Origin: Siphlonurus alternatus
Lineage: Eukaryota; Arthropoda; Insecta; Ephemeroptera; Siphlonuridae
Assembly (NCBI GenBank): GCA_949825025.1
Contig: OX463781.1
Span: forward strand, 31,270,675 to 31,334,674
Direction of reading: 5' to 3'
Length of the DNA: 64,000 nt
Shown here in pieces: positions 11,900 to 24,400 of this stretch. The notes beneath the pieces were generated by a model. The model was not told the origin of the DNA and did no database searches. It saw only the letters and a program-made list of their open reading frames with translations. The translations under genes were made by a program, and so were the position numbers. Every line of letters starts with the position of its first letter. The first letter of the stretch is position 1.

Positions 11900-12199
11900 T
11901 TAATTAACAAGTGGTGAAAAATGATGTTGAATGATTGAATGACTAAGCAAATAAAAAACTGGATAAAAATATACACGCGACATATATAATATGCCCGCGT
12001 CTAGACTCTCGACCGCGGTAATATTAGTGGATACACCGCGTGCTCGCAGCCGAGAGAAAGTTGCCCGCTGACATCGTTGGCCGGCAAGGAAGTCGATGTC
12101 TCCCGATTCAGAGAACACTCCCACTTTCAGAGAAAAGCTATCATTTATTAAATGATTGAGAGCAGCAATTTCAGGCACGTCGTAAAACACGCGCGTCAT
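11900..12199 (-). CDS. unrecognised 99-codon open frame, possibly a real small exon
   Basis: The frame starts MTRVFYDVPEIAALNHLIND and is noticeably GC-richer over 12000-12190 than the flanks. It lies about 250 bp upstream of the glucosylceramidase start on the same strand. Its last third is AT-driven. I recognise no domain, and the preceding bases contain the palindrome GATCAGCTGATAATCAGCTGATC. It may be a 5' exon, a promoter CpG-type segment or chance. Confidence 0.15.
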   Translation of the reverse strand: MTRVFYDVPEIAALNHLINDSFSLKVGVFSESGDIDFLAGQRCQRATFSRLRARGVSTNITAVESLDAGILYMSRVYFYPVFYLLSHSIIQHHFSPLVN

Positions 12200-12515
12200 T
12201 CTGGATCAGCTGATTATCAGCTGATCATAAAATGAAAACGATAAAAACAACTTTTTTAATTTACATGCAAATTTGAAAAATTAATAAAAGAGTCATTTAT
12301 ATATTATATTTATATTCAGTTTCTTTTTTCTTTACAAAATTACAATTTATATATAATTTGGTTCTTATCGCATAATACAACATTTACATTTTTTTTTTTA
12401 ATTCATGAACATAGATATGTACTTAATGATCAATACATAATTATATTATATATAACGATATATACATCAGTGCTTGCAGTTCATTAATTAAAGCAAGAAA
12501 AATAACTGACGTGCA

Positions 12516-12693
12516 CAGGCGCGGATCCAGGAAAAAATTGGGGGGGGGGGGGGGGGCTACTTCCATAAGGCCATTATGTTAAAAAAAAATTTGGAGTGGG
12601 GGAAATGCCTATATGCCTATATTGCCCATGTTAAATCCAAAATTTCGGGGGGGGGGGGGGGGCTACAGCCTTCCCCCCCTGGATCCGCGCCTG
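12516..12693. mobile_element. hAT-type MITE with perfect 8-bp target duplication
   Basis: The ends are CAGGCGCGGATCCAGG and its reverse complement. The element is flanked by identical octamers GACGTGCA at 12508-12515 and 12694-12701. An 8-bp duplication plus CAG…CTG ends is the hAT superfamily signature. Interior G-runs (12541-12556, 12648-12661) are shared with the sister copy at 33831. Confidence 0.92.
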
Positions 12694-12701
12694 GACGTGC
12701 A

Positions 12702-13076
12702 TCACCATCCAATTTTGATAATAATAATAATAACAATAATATTATAATAATTATTTATTTTCTGATTAAAAAAAAGAATAAAAAGCTTTTATTGAAAATT
12801 GTGAAGAAATCTAAAAATAATTATAAAAGGAAGCATTCATTTTTAGTCCTTTTTTTCATACATATATTATTATGCATTAATTTATTAATTTATTTTGCCA
12901 AGGTGCGTTTTTACAAATTAAAATATAAGCAGTGTAGTATAATTATTTTACTTAAAAACAATTTTAACCATACAGTACAGTAATGGGAGGAGAAGGATTC
13001 ATGGCTCAAGTACCGCTCAATAAGCATTAAAGCAAATTAATTTTTCAAGCGAAAAATCATTATGGAAACAGACCGA
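12702..13076. other. AT-rich spacer, no gene seen
   Basis: Low-complexity A/T sequence with a short (ATA)n run near 12718-12760. Confidence 0.5.
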
Positions 13077-13912
13077 TTAAGGGGAAGGTAATAGGATAAG
13101 TAGAAGATTCTTCTACAATCCTAGAAGGTAACACGGATCAGCTGATCAACACAGTCCCATTTGATTAACATATTTTAAATAAACCTTAGCAGTGTGACGA
13201 AAATTTTGAAAATTTTTTGAGAGATAGATTTTAGTACCTATTATAAAAGTCACAGAAAAAATTACAAAATAATTATTATAGCTAATTTTTTTAATGGGAA
13301 GCTGTGATGATGACGTCATGCAACCTTTGTCCTACCATTTACTTACAAGAAAAGACTTTTGGTGCACGTAAGGTCCCATACGGAGCAATTTTTCGATCGC
13401 AAATTGTTAATTCTTAAAACACAAGTTCTGTTTCCGAATTTAAAATCACGTATTGTCACTAACCTTTTACATTTACCACTATTAAAATATTATTTGCAAC
13501 CCCAGCTCAGTTTAAGTAAAGAGACTCTAAAAAATTTCGCGGTACTTGTATTCTGATTTTGGAGCGGGAAATCTGCGTAGAAACGTTGCGCAATAGTGTC
13601 AAAATCCGCTGATCTTCAACATACGAATGTCCTCCAGTTAGAATATGGCGACTAAATCGGCATGCGCCGAGCAGGTCACAGCTTCCCATTGATGTTTTAG
13701 CATAGGGCTTTCCCATGGAGAGCCAAAACTAAAAAAATCAATTTAAAAAAATCGGCTTGAATAGTTGTTTTGAATTTTTTTCTGTGGCTTTTAGGTACTA
13801 AATAAAATCTGTCTCTCAAAATTTTTTCAGAATTCTTTATTCACTGCTAAGGTTTACATGCTAATCAAATGGGACTATGTCGATCAGCTGATTCATGTTA
13901 CCTTCCCCTTAA
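13077..13912. mobile_element. TTAA-flanked foldback MITE, copy D, carrying a nested insertion
   Basis: TTAA at 13077-13080 and 13909-13912 brackets ends GGGGAAGGTAA and its reverse complement. The arms resemble copy A (TGATTAACAT…AAACCTTAGCA, and CATAGGGCTTTCCCATGG right of centre) but are diverged. It is about 440 bp longer than the other copies because a second inverted-repeat unit sits in its centre. Confidence 0.8.
13294..13692. mobile_element. inverted-repeat unit nested in copy D
   Basis: It is bounded by TGGGAAGCTGTGA and its reverse complement TCACAGCTTCCCA. It interrupts the central AATTTTTTTAA/CATAGGG region of the host MITE. The interior is less AT-rich and open on the minus strand for about 60 codons (GACRFSRHILTGGHSYVEDQ-like text). 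I do not recognise this, and it may be captured sequence. Confidence 0.55.
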
Positions 13913-15105
13913 TTTATAATGTTATTAGCACACAACAAGGTGATACTGCTTTACCCTTGATCAGCTCAGTTGAACGGTACTAGACCATGGTTTGTTCTCC
14001 CACGTCACTGATATGTGATAAGCCTTCATCTTTTATAAAAATAAAGTTGTTGCATGATATTCGTCTCAAAGGCTTTGATTTAACATTCTACAATACTACC
14101 CATAGAGTAATAACCTCAAACAATGAAATGAATTTTGATTGATTGAGAATCTAGCGAATTGATTTTCTACTGTTAAATGATAAATTTATTTTGAAATAGG
14201 GTTCAAGATATTTTTAATTTCATTAATTTTAAATTCATAACATAATTAACTAATGAATTTTTTTTAGGGGTATTTCATTTAACAATAGGAAGTTTTAAAG
14301 TTTTACACTGAAGTTATCATCATATATATGTAATAGTAAAACATATACACCCATATTGTATATACTATAGTCCCAATAACTTACTATACTATATACTAGC
14401 CCGGCCTAGTTTGAGATTGTAATATAACCATAATTATACCTACAAGTTTATTCAGTCTATATTCAGTTAACGACGTTAACGTGTTGTTTAGATTTTATAA
14501 TCTACCCTGTCATCCTTCCCGTATATATTAAAGCTGCTATGTATCTGACATATACATTCAAAACATACCTGGTATGTATTTTATTACTAACATGCATACT
14601 GAAGCAGGACTTAATTAAATGGCTGGAATAGTTAGAGACTAGAATTAAATTTTTGTCTTATTTTTTCCTGTTTAGTATGACCAATTTGGTAACTAAAATT
14701 TTTATTATTTCGTCACATCTAATAATTACGTAGCTAAACTTACTTGAGCAAGAAAAGATTTAGCGACAAAGAAAAAGTAAATTCAAGACAATGGTCACAG
14801 TTCTTGAAACAACACTAGCTGTCATAAACTACTTTTAATTTGAGAACATCAGAACTCTTTTTGGCAATGTGTTCCAACAGAAAGATGCAAATTTCCAAAT
14901 TTATGTGATTTGCAGACAGAGAACAGCACTCAAGCCAAACCAACAAATCAATGCACCAAAGCCGGCAAACAGTAATTTTGAACAATAAAACTATGCCTAT
15001 AATCAGACACCCATAGGAAGCTGGAAATAAGGCAAACAGGCAGTCAGGCTATTTTCTCCAATTAATCCTAGATTTCTATAAATGACCCTTTATGTACTTG
15101 CTGGT
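13913..15105. other. intergenic and 3' flank of the GON4L-like gene
   Basis: AT-rich, with no domain-bearing frame and no repeat I can define. No strong AATAAA downstream of the GON4L-like stop beyond the one overlapping it (GAATAAACC) and CATAAA at about 15088. Confidence 0.4.
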
Positions 15106-15249
15106 TTATTCGGAGGAGGACTTGCTGCCATGAATGTGCTGCTTCCAGATTTCAGGCAGAAGTTCCTTAGGCTGCTCACAGGGGGCCAGGCGCTGCACGT
15201 TTATCACAAAGTGCATTGTTGTTGGTACTTTGTTCTTAAGGAAGAAGTC
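15106..15249 (-). CDS. GON4L: GON4L-like last exon and stop
   Basis: It reads DFFLKNKVPTTMHFVINVQR and ends HGSKSSSE before TAA at 15108-15106. No good GT donor is visible before the stop, so termination here is favoured. AATAAA overlaps the stop codon. Confidence 0.8.
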   Translation of the reverse strand, partial: DFFLKNKVPTTMHFVINVQRLAPCEQPKELLPEIWKQHIHGSKSSSE

Positions 15250-18200
15250 CTGTGAAACAGAGCATGTAATGTAAATTCATTCCCTTTGTGGAACTCTAAT
15301 TGGACATTACCGAGATGACGTTTTCTGTGGAAGACCGCTTCATGGAGGAGATGTGAATCTCTATCCCCTTGCTGGTCTTTGCGGGAAGCAGAAACTCCGA
15401 GATGAGGTCGGAAACCTTCTTCATAGTCACAGCTTTCATCTTTGAGTGCAGCTCAGAATTCTGCTCTATGTACGGCAGAAACTGCTCTAGACCAAACACC
15501 AACAGTCTGGAACACAAAATATTAAGTTTATTGTCTAATTCACAGCTTTTGGGTGACAGTCTGTTAAAAAGTAGCAATGCAAATTTGGCATTAAAGTGTT
15601 TTCTCTTTATGTTTTCTTTATGAACAGGGAGAGCTGGTTAAGGCACAAAAAAATTATGTACTGTATCATCTTTTTTTCTTTTTTTTTTTTTTTTTTTTTT
15701 AATTGTGTTCTCTTTTTTTATTCTTCTATTGCTCAACTTTTTTCATAATAAACATGACAGGAAAGCAAATAAATAAATTAATAAAGAATTTTAGATACTT
15801 AAAAAATTCCCGGTATATCCCAAAATCAGCTTAAAAGCTTTAACTACAAAAGTTTAGCACTTCATGTTGGCTATAAACTGAAATAAACCAGGAAATATAT
15901 AATACAAATAGCATTACAGGATTTTGAATGCAATTTATAAACAGTAGGTCTAGATATATACATTTCAGAGACATTCATGACTTACATCTTCTCAGAGTTT
16001 GTGAAGTGGAGATTCTTGGGTATGAGGCAGCGTGAACTGAAGGGCTGGTGGGGCAGCAGGAGGGGGTAGATGAAGGCTTTGCTCTGGCTGACGTGGTCAA
16101 GGAACACCTTTGAGTGGCGTGGAATGAATAACTTCTTCTTGCTACGTGCCTCAGTCCTGAGTAAACACACCATCACACAAATTTAGGCATGATATCCCTT
16201 CAGTCTTATGTCAAGAGAGAGACATTAAAGCAAAGACATATATATGTAGTGTGTATTGACGTATTGACATTATTCAAGACATAAAGTAAAAACTCCTTAT
16301 TACGTAACTTGTTTTTAGGTAAAACTCTATTTTGAGTAAAGAAGATTGCAGTCCCATAAAAAATAATAAGCATTGAGTGGTATAGGAAAAAGTCAATCTA
16401 AGGTAATACTCAAATGTAAACCTAAGCCCTGTTTGTAAACCTTGCTCGGTGTACACTTTCTGCACCCAATCGACCTTATGTGCATGGGATATAAGGTCGA
16501 TTGGGTGTAGAAATTGTACACCGAGCAGGGTTTACGAACAAGCCTCTAATTTCCTGGGTCCCATTTGACTTTATGTAATAACAAGTTTTTACTGTATCAC
16601 CATTAAATACATGATTATTTCCAGTTAATTAGTAAGAGGAAATTCTCATTACAATAAAAAATCTTATCACTGAATGAATTCAAGAAAGGATAGTTGCATT
16701 CATAAATATTGATTTGCAACAAAAAATCATAATCAGCAAGATGATATTGAAATTAGGATTACACTGTACTTACTTTCTCTTCTTTTCCTCTTCTATGAAC
16801 CTGCAACAAATACGTCAAGCGTCAGTACAGTTCTCACACCTTTTCTACTCACAACTTACAACTTCATCTCCTTGAACTTGGGGTTGTCTTCCTGCAGAAT
16901 CTTGTCCCACTCATTCACAGCTTCAATTGCATCGTCCAGGTTTGGACAGAAAAACGCAGATTTTTTGTTGGAGCAGTTCAGGAACTGGAGGCCCATCTGT
17001 AGCATACAAAAGATCCTTGATCAGATATGACATCACTTCAAGGAGTACATATAACATAGCCTCATAAGACCATAATGGTTTATTTTTCTAAAAAATTGAA
17101 AACTTCCACATACGGTACTTTAGCTTTATATATTGTGTCTACTGTATTGTTGTACTGCATTACTTTTAGTTTCTCATTACCATAGGTTACCAATACTATA
17201 CTGGTATTTTGTGTATATCATACCTCAACTCTTCATTCATTTATTATTTTATTGAAAATTGCATTATATTTATATGATAATGAAAATATGTACTGTTCTG
17301 AATTTAGATGAAGTACACTATAACAAACAATAACAAAAATTATAAATTATTGAAAGAAAAGGATTCAATAATTTATTTCAATAATTTATATCAACCTCAA
17401 TGGTTTATTTTCCTTAAATTGAATAACAAAAATTAAAACAAAAAATGAAGGGAAAGAGCAGGCATTTGTCCTCCTCTGTCCAAACAGTCTGTCACTGTAT
17501 TTCAAAGAGAAAGTGGTTTTATTTGTATAAAAAAAAAACATTACGGTAATTTCCCAGCAAGAAACTGACCACACCACCAGGCTCCACTTTGACAAAAATC
17601 GTCTCGTACCAGGTTCTCCTTGGTTTCTTGGCAGCAGCATTCCATCTCTGGAATGATGGAGCTCTGCATGTAGCTCTGGGCTAACAGCTGTACATGCTGT
17701 GCCATTTGTTGGCTCAATAGTTTACGCTGCTCCGCAGATATGTCCACCTCAGTCGGGCTCTTAACAATGCAATGTGGCAGAATGAAATGACCCTCTTCTT
17801 GCCCCTTCTGCACACGACACAAAATTAACAACATTCTTTATTAAAAAAAAGTACAATAATGGGTACATAATTAAGCGGAATATAATTTTTTATTAACATC
17901 ATTCCAAGTACTGTATTATAAATTTAATTTTATTGAAATTTTTATCCATAATGAGTACAACAGCATCTACCGTAAAGCCTTCCTGCCTTGGTAGGACTGT
18001 AATGTACAGTGTGTTCGAAAAAAATTAAAATAATTATTAATTCTTACATTAAGGGTTAATTTGATAACATCTATGGGTGAGATTGACTGCAGAGGGTGGT
18101 GGTACAACATACCTGCACTGGTGTTGTAGGTGTGGCAGGTGAGGGTTGGGGCTGCAGCACCAGAGTCTGACTCTCCTCACGCTGAGCCTGCAGAGCTGCA

Positions 18201-21200
18201 AAGCTACAGGACTGGCGTTGGGGCGTGCTGCATGACTGGCTTGCCAGGGACTCATTGGCAGCGTCTCCCTCATCATCACTTGGCTCCAGGTACTCCATCA
18301 GCTCTGAGATGAGCTCATTGAGTTCCTTCTTGGACACCTTGACAGCCCTGTCTGCTCGCAGCTCCTCCTTGTCATCTGTAAACAATCATTATGAAGATGC
18401 CGAAGTCTAGATATTTTACTAAAATGTTCACTAATGGGGAATTCTCTTACAACTCAAAATTTAATTTAACTACTATATTATGATAGGGTACATATTAACA
18501 ATAAGTTTGACTTAAGTTTCAACTTTTTAAACTCAAATTTGGGGACTCTGAAGGGATTATTAGAATAGGGGCAAAGTATGCAACCCGCGCGCAAACCTGA
18601 AAATTGTGACATAGAAACTCCCTAGTTAACACACAACAACTGCCTGATATCATAATTTGAGCGTCAAGGAGTGATTGGCTATAAATTTTAGTAACACAAT
18701 CGAAATCAGCGGGTTTTTCTACCCTAGTATCAATAGTTTTGTCTCCAATATCAGTTTATTTTAAGAGTGATAATCGAAAATATAAATTTATTGCAGGAAA
18801 ATTTCGCCTGCTAGGCAGTTTCTACGTCACGTTTTGGCGCTAAATTCAAAAGAAGGAAGATTTTTAAAAAATTCCCTTGTCTCCAATTTTGAAAATTGAA
18901 ACTTTTTTGTTTTGGGAAATTTAATTTCAAGGCATAGAGCATCTGAAAAAAAATTAAAATAAATGTAGGAGAATTCCCCATTGTAAGTATAACGTTCAGT
19001 ACTATAGTACAAAGTTACAAAGTTTAGGATGCTTTGAAGTAATAATTTTTAGGAATAAAAATTGCTGACTTGTGAAAGACTGTTGATACAAAAGGCAAAG
19101 TACAGTACTTACTGATATGGAAGTTTAATATTTAAGGCTGTGTAGTTTTTTTTTTTTTTTGTTTTTTTTTGTTTATAGTACATTTTATGATCCCCAAGCT
19201 GCTCTGGTGTAATAATATTTCAAACCTTGACTTATAAATTGTAAAATAAAATAATGAAATTTTCTGATTTTTATTAAAACCCACTCTGAATGAAACAAAC
19301 AACAATCTTGGTTACAAAACATGTTTTACTTGCAGCTGAAACTGACACTCACCGGCTTCCTCGTCAGAGAGAATGTTGTACTCTGGATCTGCCTCATCAT
19401 CGTCCAGAGTGTCGTTCACCGCAGAGTCTGCAACAAGAGGAGATGTTAGACAAGTGAAGGGTACAGTAAACATTACACAAGAAAACTCTCGACAAGTGTC
19501 CTTTAAAAGTGGAGGAATAGAATAGATGATGAACAAGTAAATAGAATAGATGATGAACAAGTATAAAAAATATTTTTAATAATTACCTGGAATTTAATGG
19601 TTCATCTATAATTTTACTAACCCTGACATTACCATGCATCTTTATTTTAGGGGTTTTCTACTTGGGTCAAAGTTTTCTTCCCTCTCTATCTTAGTAATGT
19701 GAAATTGTTAATAAGCATAATTTAGTCTACTATTCCAACAATACCAATTTGAGGAATTAGTTAATATTATTTCTGCAGTAAAGTAGCTATTTTATAACGT
19801 AATACTTATCACAAATTCAATCAACCTACAGTATTTTAATCTATGTATTTGTTATTAAAATATACACTCAGTCCTGTGACAATCAAAAACTCACCAAAGG
19901 GCTGTGTGAACTCCTCAAGGAACTCCCGCCAGTCCTCGTTGTCACACTCCAGGTCGTACATGTCTGTCGTGATGTCTGGGGGCACGAACAACTGCTCAAT
20001 CGTCTCAAGTGCCGTGTTGCTCAGTGAGAACTTGGAGCGAGTGCGCTGGCCAATGTTCTCCAGACTTTCTGCCTCAGTGGGAGGCACTTTGAACAGCCCG
20101 TCCTCTGACCAATTGGTCTGCGTGCTGCAGTCAGCGGCCTTGGGGGGAGTCGACGGCTGGGGGGTCAGAGGCTCCAGGTCGCTGACCATCGACGCACCCT
20201 CATCCTCACTCTGCAATCACAGATCAGATGAAACAATGTTATACAGTAATGCATAATTAAATGTTATTACTTTATTTCATGAGGTTGTCAATAATTTACA
20301 GTCTATCTAGCAACTTATTTATGGTTGATAATGAATAAGTGATAATACTTATGTTGACATACTGTACATGATGGATCAGCTGATGTTACTACCATGAGGT
20401 GTTGCAAAGTGATCTACATAATAAGAAAATAGTCATGTGAACGTGGTATGTTTTGATCTGCAATTATAAAAGTCCTTACAGACACATAATACCAGCCAAG
20501 CCAGTAACTCACCACATCCTCCTCTTCGACCGGCTGGTATTCCTCGTCATCATCTTCGTCTTCCGGCAGCTCTGCATCCATCAACTTCTTGGTCTCCGAG
20601 ACAGGCGCAGGCTTGGAGGGCGCCACGGGCCAGGGATAGGTCTTCTGAGAATTTAGTAGCTCCCTGGATGGCCATCAAAACAGTTAGTATTGCATAATAC
20701 AAATTTATCTTCATAATTAAAGTTGATCTCATGCAAAAAATTTGTGTATAAGAAAATAATTAAATTTGACGTCAGCTTTTATAACTTTTGGAAGTAAATT
20801 TCCTGCACTTGCAAAAAGAGTATTTTTATTGTTTGGAAATATTTAAAATAGTAATAAATTTTAGAGCCAAAATTAGTATAAACCACGGTGGCCTCTATTT
20901 ACTATGGTGTGGTAGCGATAGCGATTTTTCAATTTGATATGTAAAATGCTCCAACCAGATATCCCATTTGAATACATGTGACGTCACAACCATCCATGCA
21001 ATCTGATTGGCTCAGTCTTAAAGTTGATTGGCTGAGCCTTATACATCGGTCTTATCCTTTGCACTGTACAGTACCTCTTCTTGGTGTTTAGTTCCCTTGG
21101 CCTGAACCACTGACAAGATTTGATAAGATTGAGAGTGAAACAAGTTGCTGTTTGGTAGGGATTTTTTTTGTTTTAATTTATAAATTATATAATTATTTAT

Positions 21201-21350
21201 TTTGTTACGGGAATACTTCTACATTATGCAAATTTTACTATTTATAGTGAGACCATCTGCTTCAAAAATGGAATTTTAATTAAAATGATGGGCGAGATGA
21301 TAAACATGTTTGAAAGCAGACGAGGACCAAGAAAAAACTTCATAGTCAAT

Positions 21351-21408
<58 letters not shown>

Positions 21409-24400
21409 TAAATGTTTATTGAGCAGCAGAAAGAAACAGATAATACATACTTTTATACAAAAATTATAAAAGTATGTATTATCTATTTCTTAAAAATAAA
21501 GCTAAGAGTACTAAAATTACATTTTGAGAGTTTTATCAGTACAGTCAAATTAATTTAATATTCCCACCGGATGTAACCGGAAGTGAGAGGTTTCTGTTTT
21601 TCCTGTTTTCATTTGGAGTTTGAAATTTTACAGAGAGCTTTGCAATAAGAGGACTTAAAACTTGTTTGCAAAAGTACAAAATCGGACATGAACAGGAAGA
21701 TCAGAATTACTCATTTTCGGCTACTTCCGTCGGGAATTTCAAGTAAATTTGACTATAGGTACTCACTTTGTCTTTGCCCTCGTCAGTTTTGGCTCATATG
21801 GGCAGTCTTCGTCAGAACTGTTGGCGCCCTCTGTCTCTCTCATGGACTGTTTCACCATCGCCATCACGTGCTCATTTGTGATCACATGCTGGAACAAAAT
21901 ATGTTACAAGACAAGCCGCAGATTGGAGAGCCTTTCAAATTTTTAATTAAGCCACTTATTTTGTCAATTGTTTAATTAAGTAGGAAGGAAACAGTACTGC
22001 AGATAAGGGTGGAGAAACAGTGAAGTTAAAATCTGCTGAACTGAAGTTTAAACATACAATATATATTAATAATGATTTTCTTTTAGCTCAATAAATTATG
22101 TACTGTACTTGTGATCAAAACAAAACTCAGTTACGTAACTGGTACTCAAGCCTTCGCCTTTTGTACCCCTGTGACTATGTGTTTAGTTTATTATTTACAG
22201 TTATCATTAAGGTAGAGATAACGCCAAACAGCTGTTCGACGTACTCTTCTTTGATTAACGTGTAAACCTTAGCAAATTCACAAAAATTCTGAAATTTTTT
22301 TGAGAGGCAGATATTAGTGCCTAAAAGCCATAGAAAAAGTTTAAAAGCAATTTAACAAGCCAATTTTAAAATTAAGTTCTTAATTTGTTTCTCCATGGGA
22401 AAGCAATATGCTGAAAATTAAAAAAAAAATAATAATTAAAAAAAAAATCGTCTTGTTAAATTGTTTTGAAATTTTTTCTATGGATTTTAGGCACTAATAT
22501 CTGTCTCTCAAAAAAATTTCAGAATTTTTGTGAATTTGCTAAGATTTACATGTTAATCAAAGGGGAGTACGTGGAACAGCTGTTCGGCGTTACTTCTACC
22601 TTAATTACTGATTATTACCATATTGCATTGATGAAATCTAATTTTTTTCTATTTTTCTAACTTGGGATTAAAGTTAAAGTTGGATGGAAGTTAGTTGTAT
22701 GCAATTGGGTAAATATATCATACTGTAAATACAGTACAATATAAAAAAAAAAATCTTAGAACAGATGTAGATTTGTGGCGTCGCCTTGATTATCTCGCTC
22801 AAGACAGACGTAGCTTTAACAGGCAAAAAGTCTACAGTCTACACCCAACGACTATATACTGGAGGACGGCCTAGAACAACTTATTGAAGAACCTCGATAC
22901 TCGACATTTCTCGCCAACCTTCGGGGAAGTCCGCTAAATGAGCCACGTGCTCGGGCGGTTTCTTTGAAGATTTGACAGCTTGACAGATTTGACAGATGGC
23001 TAATAAAGCGGCATCTTTGACCGCGGTATCTTTGTAACTGACTCTAGGCCAATCAAATGAGCTAGAAAAGTCAACGTCGTGACATCACTGGGTTAAGGAA
23101 ATGTCAGCCGGTTGGCGGCAAAAAAGTTAGGCCGTCCTCTTAGTAAATAGTTCTTGGTCTACACCCATTCTAAGGTCTATTATATACTGTATATTCAAAT
23201 ATTTTTTTCCATATTAACAGCTTTTTGCTGGAGTTTTGAGTGCATTGTAACACATTATGGCCCAGTGAAATTTCATTAATTATCAAGAAGAAATTTAATT
23301 TACCCTCAAAATATTCTTGACGTTTAACACAGTTAGCTTGGACTTCTTTGCTTTGCTGTCCAACTGCTCTTCAATTTCCTCCTCCATGTTCTCCAGCTCC
23401 TTTGGCATAGGCTCACATTCTTTTCTGTAAAAAAAAAAAAAAAAAAGTCCTGTAAGAGAATATTTAGCCTAAGTCTCAAAGAGTACTGTACTGTACTGTA
23501 TGTATGTACACTGGAGGCAAAGCTATCCTTCTCATCAAACGATGTCGCGAGCCAATGGAAATTGTGCGACGTTGCAATTTTTGTGTAACACCTGCAGCCG
23601 AACAATAGCAGCGCCGCTGATCTATTTGGCAACGTTGCATGAGGTCTGTTCGTAAATACACAATCAGAAAGAATCATTTTTTTTGTGATGAACCTTCTGT
23701 ACATAGGACATAAGGTTCATCACAAATAATCTATTTTTTCTGATTGTGTATTTACGAACAGACCTATGATTTTAAGCTACTTAATTGGCTGGGGGCACTC
23801 GTGTTTGATGTGAGGTATAGCTTGGCACCCAGTGTACAGTATCATATCTCTGAAAACAGTGAAAGAAGAGAAACTATATTACTCATATACAATTTAGAAA
23901 TATAATCTGATACAGCATAATATACATGAATGCATACGGCACCACGCAGCCCGGTAACGGACCCCCTTAAAGGCCTTATGAACCTTTGCACAATATTAAG
24001 TACACGGTAAGCTTTGCTTTAGTGTGATTCGGCTGCATAAATTTTTTTGTTTCAGTAGCACAAATATCAGAGATAATAGCCGATGAAGAAGCACCTGTGA
24101 CGTCACTCACGCTCATTCAGCGGCGACAATATAGAGAAATCCCTGCAAAAGATAGGTTCACTCCCGCCGCAACCACAGCCACAATTTGACTTCTGTAATT
24201 TTGAAACTTTACCAGGGCAGTCTTGATAGTATTTGTCAAATAGCCTGAAAGATTTTTTTTTATGACATTCATACAAACTGAGTTATTGCGGTAGAAAGAG
24301 GAGCAAAAATGTTGTATAGGAAAACAATGTTAAATTTTTGGCTTATCTTGCTACCGCAATAACTCAGTCTGTATACATACCACCAAAAAAATTCTTTCAG

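Noticed and set aside
12576..12983. 135-codon + strand frame
   Set aside because: It reads through the hAT MITE G-run (Gly/Pro tract) into poly-Asn and AT-rich sequence; it is a composition artefact.
21688..21975. 95-codon + strand frame opposite a GON4L-like exon
   Set aside because: It is antisense to the confirmed exon 21888-21767, whose minus-strand frame matches GON4L.
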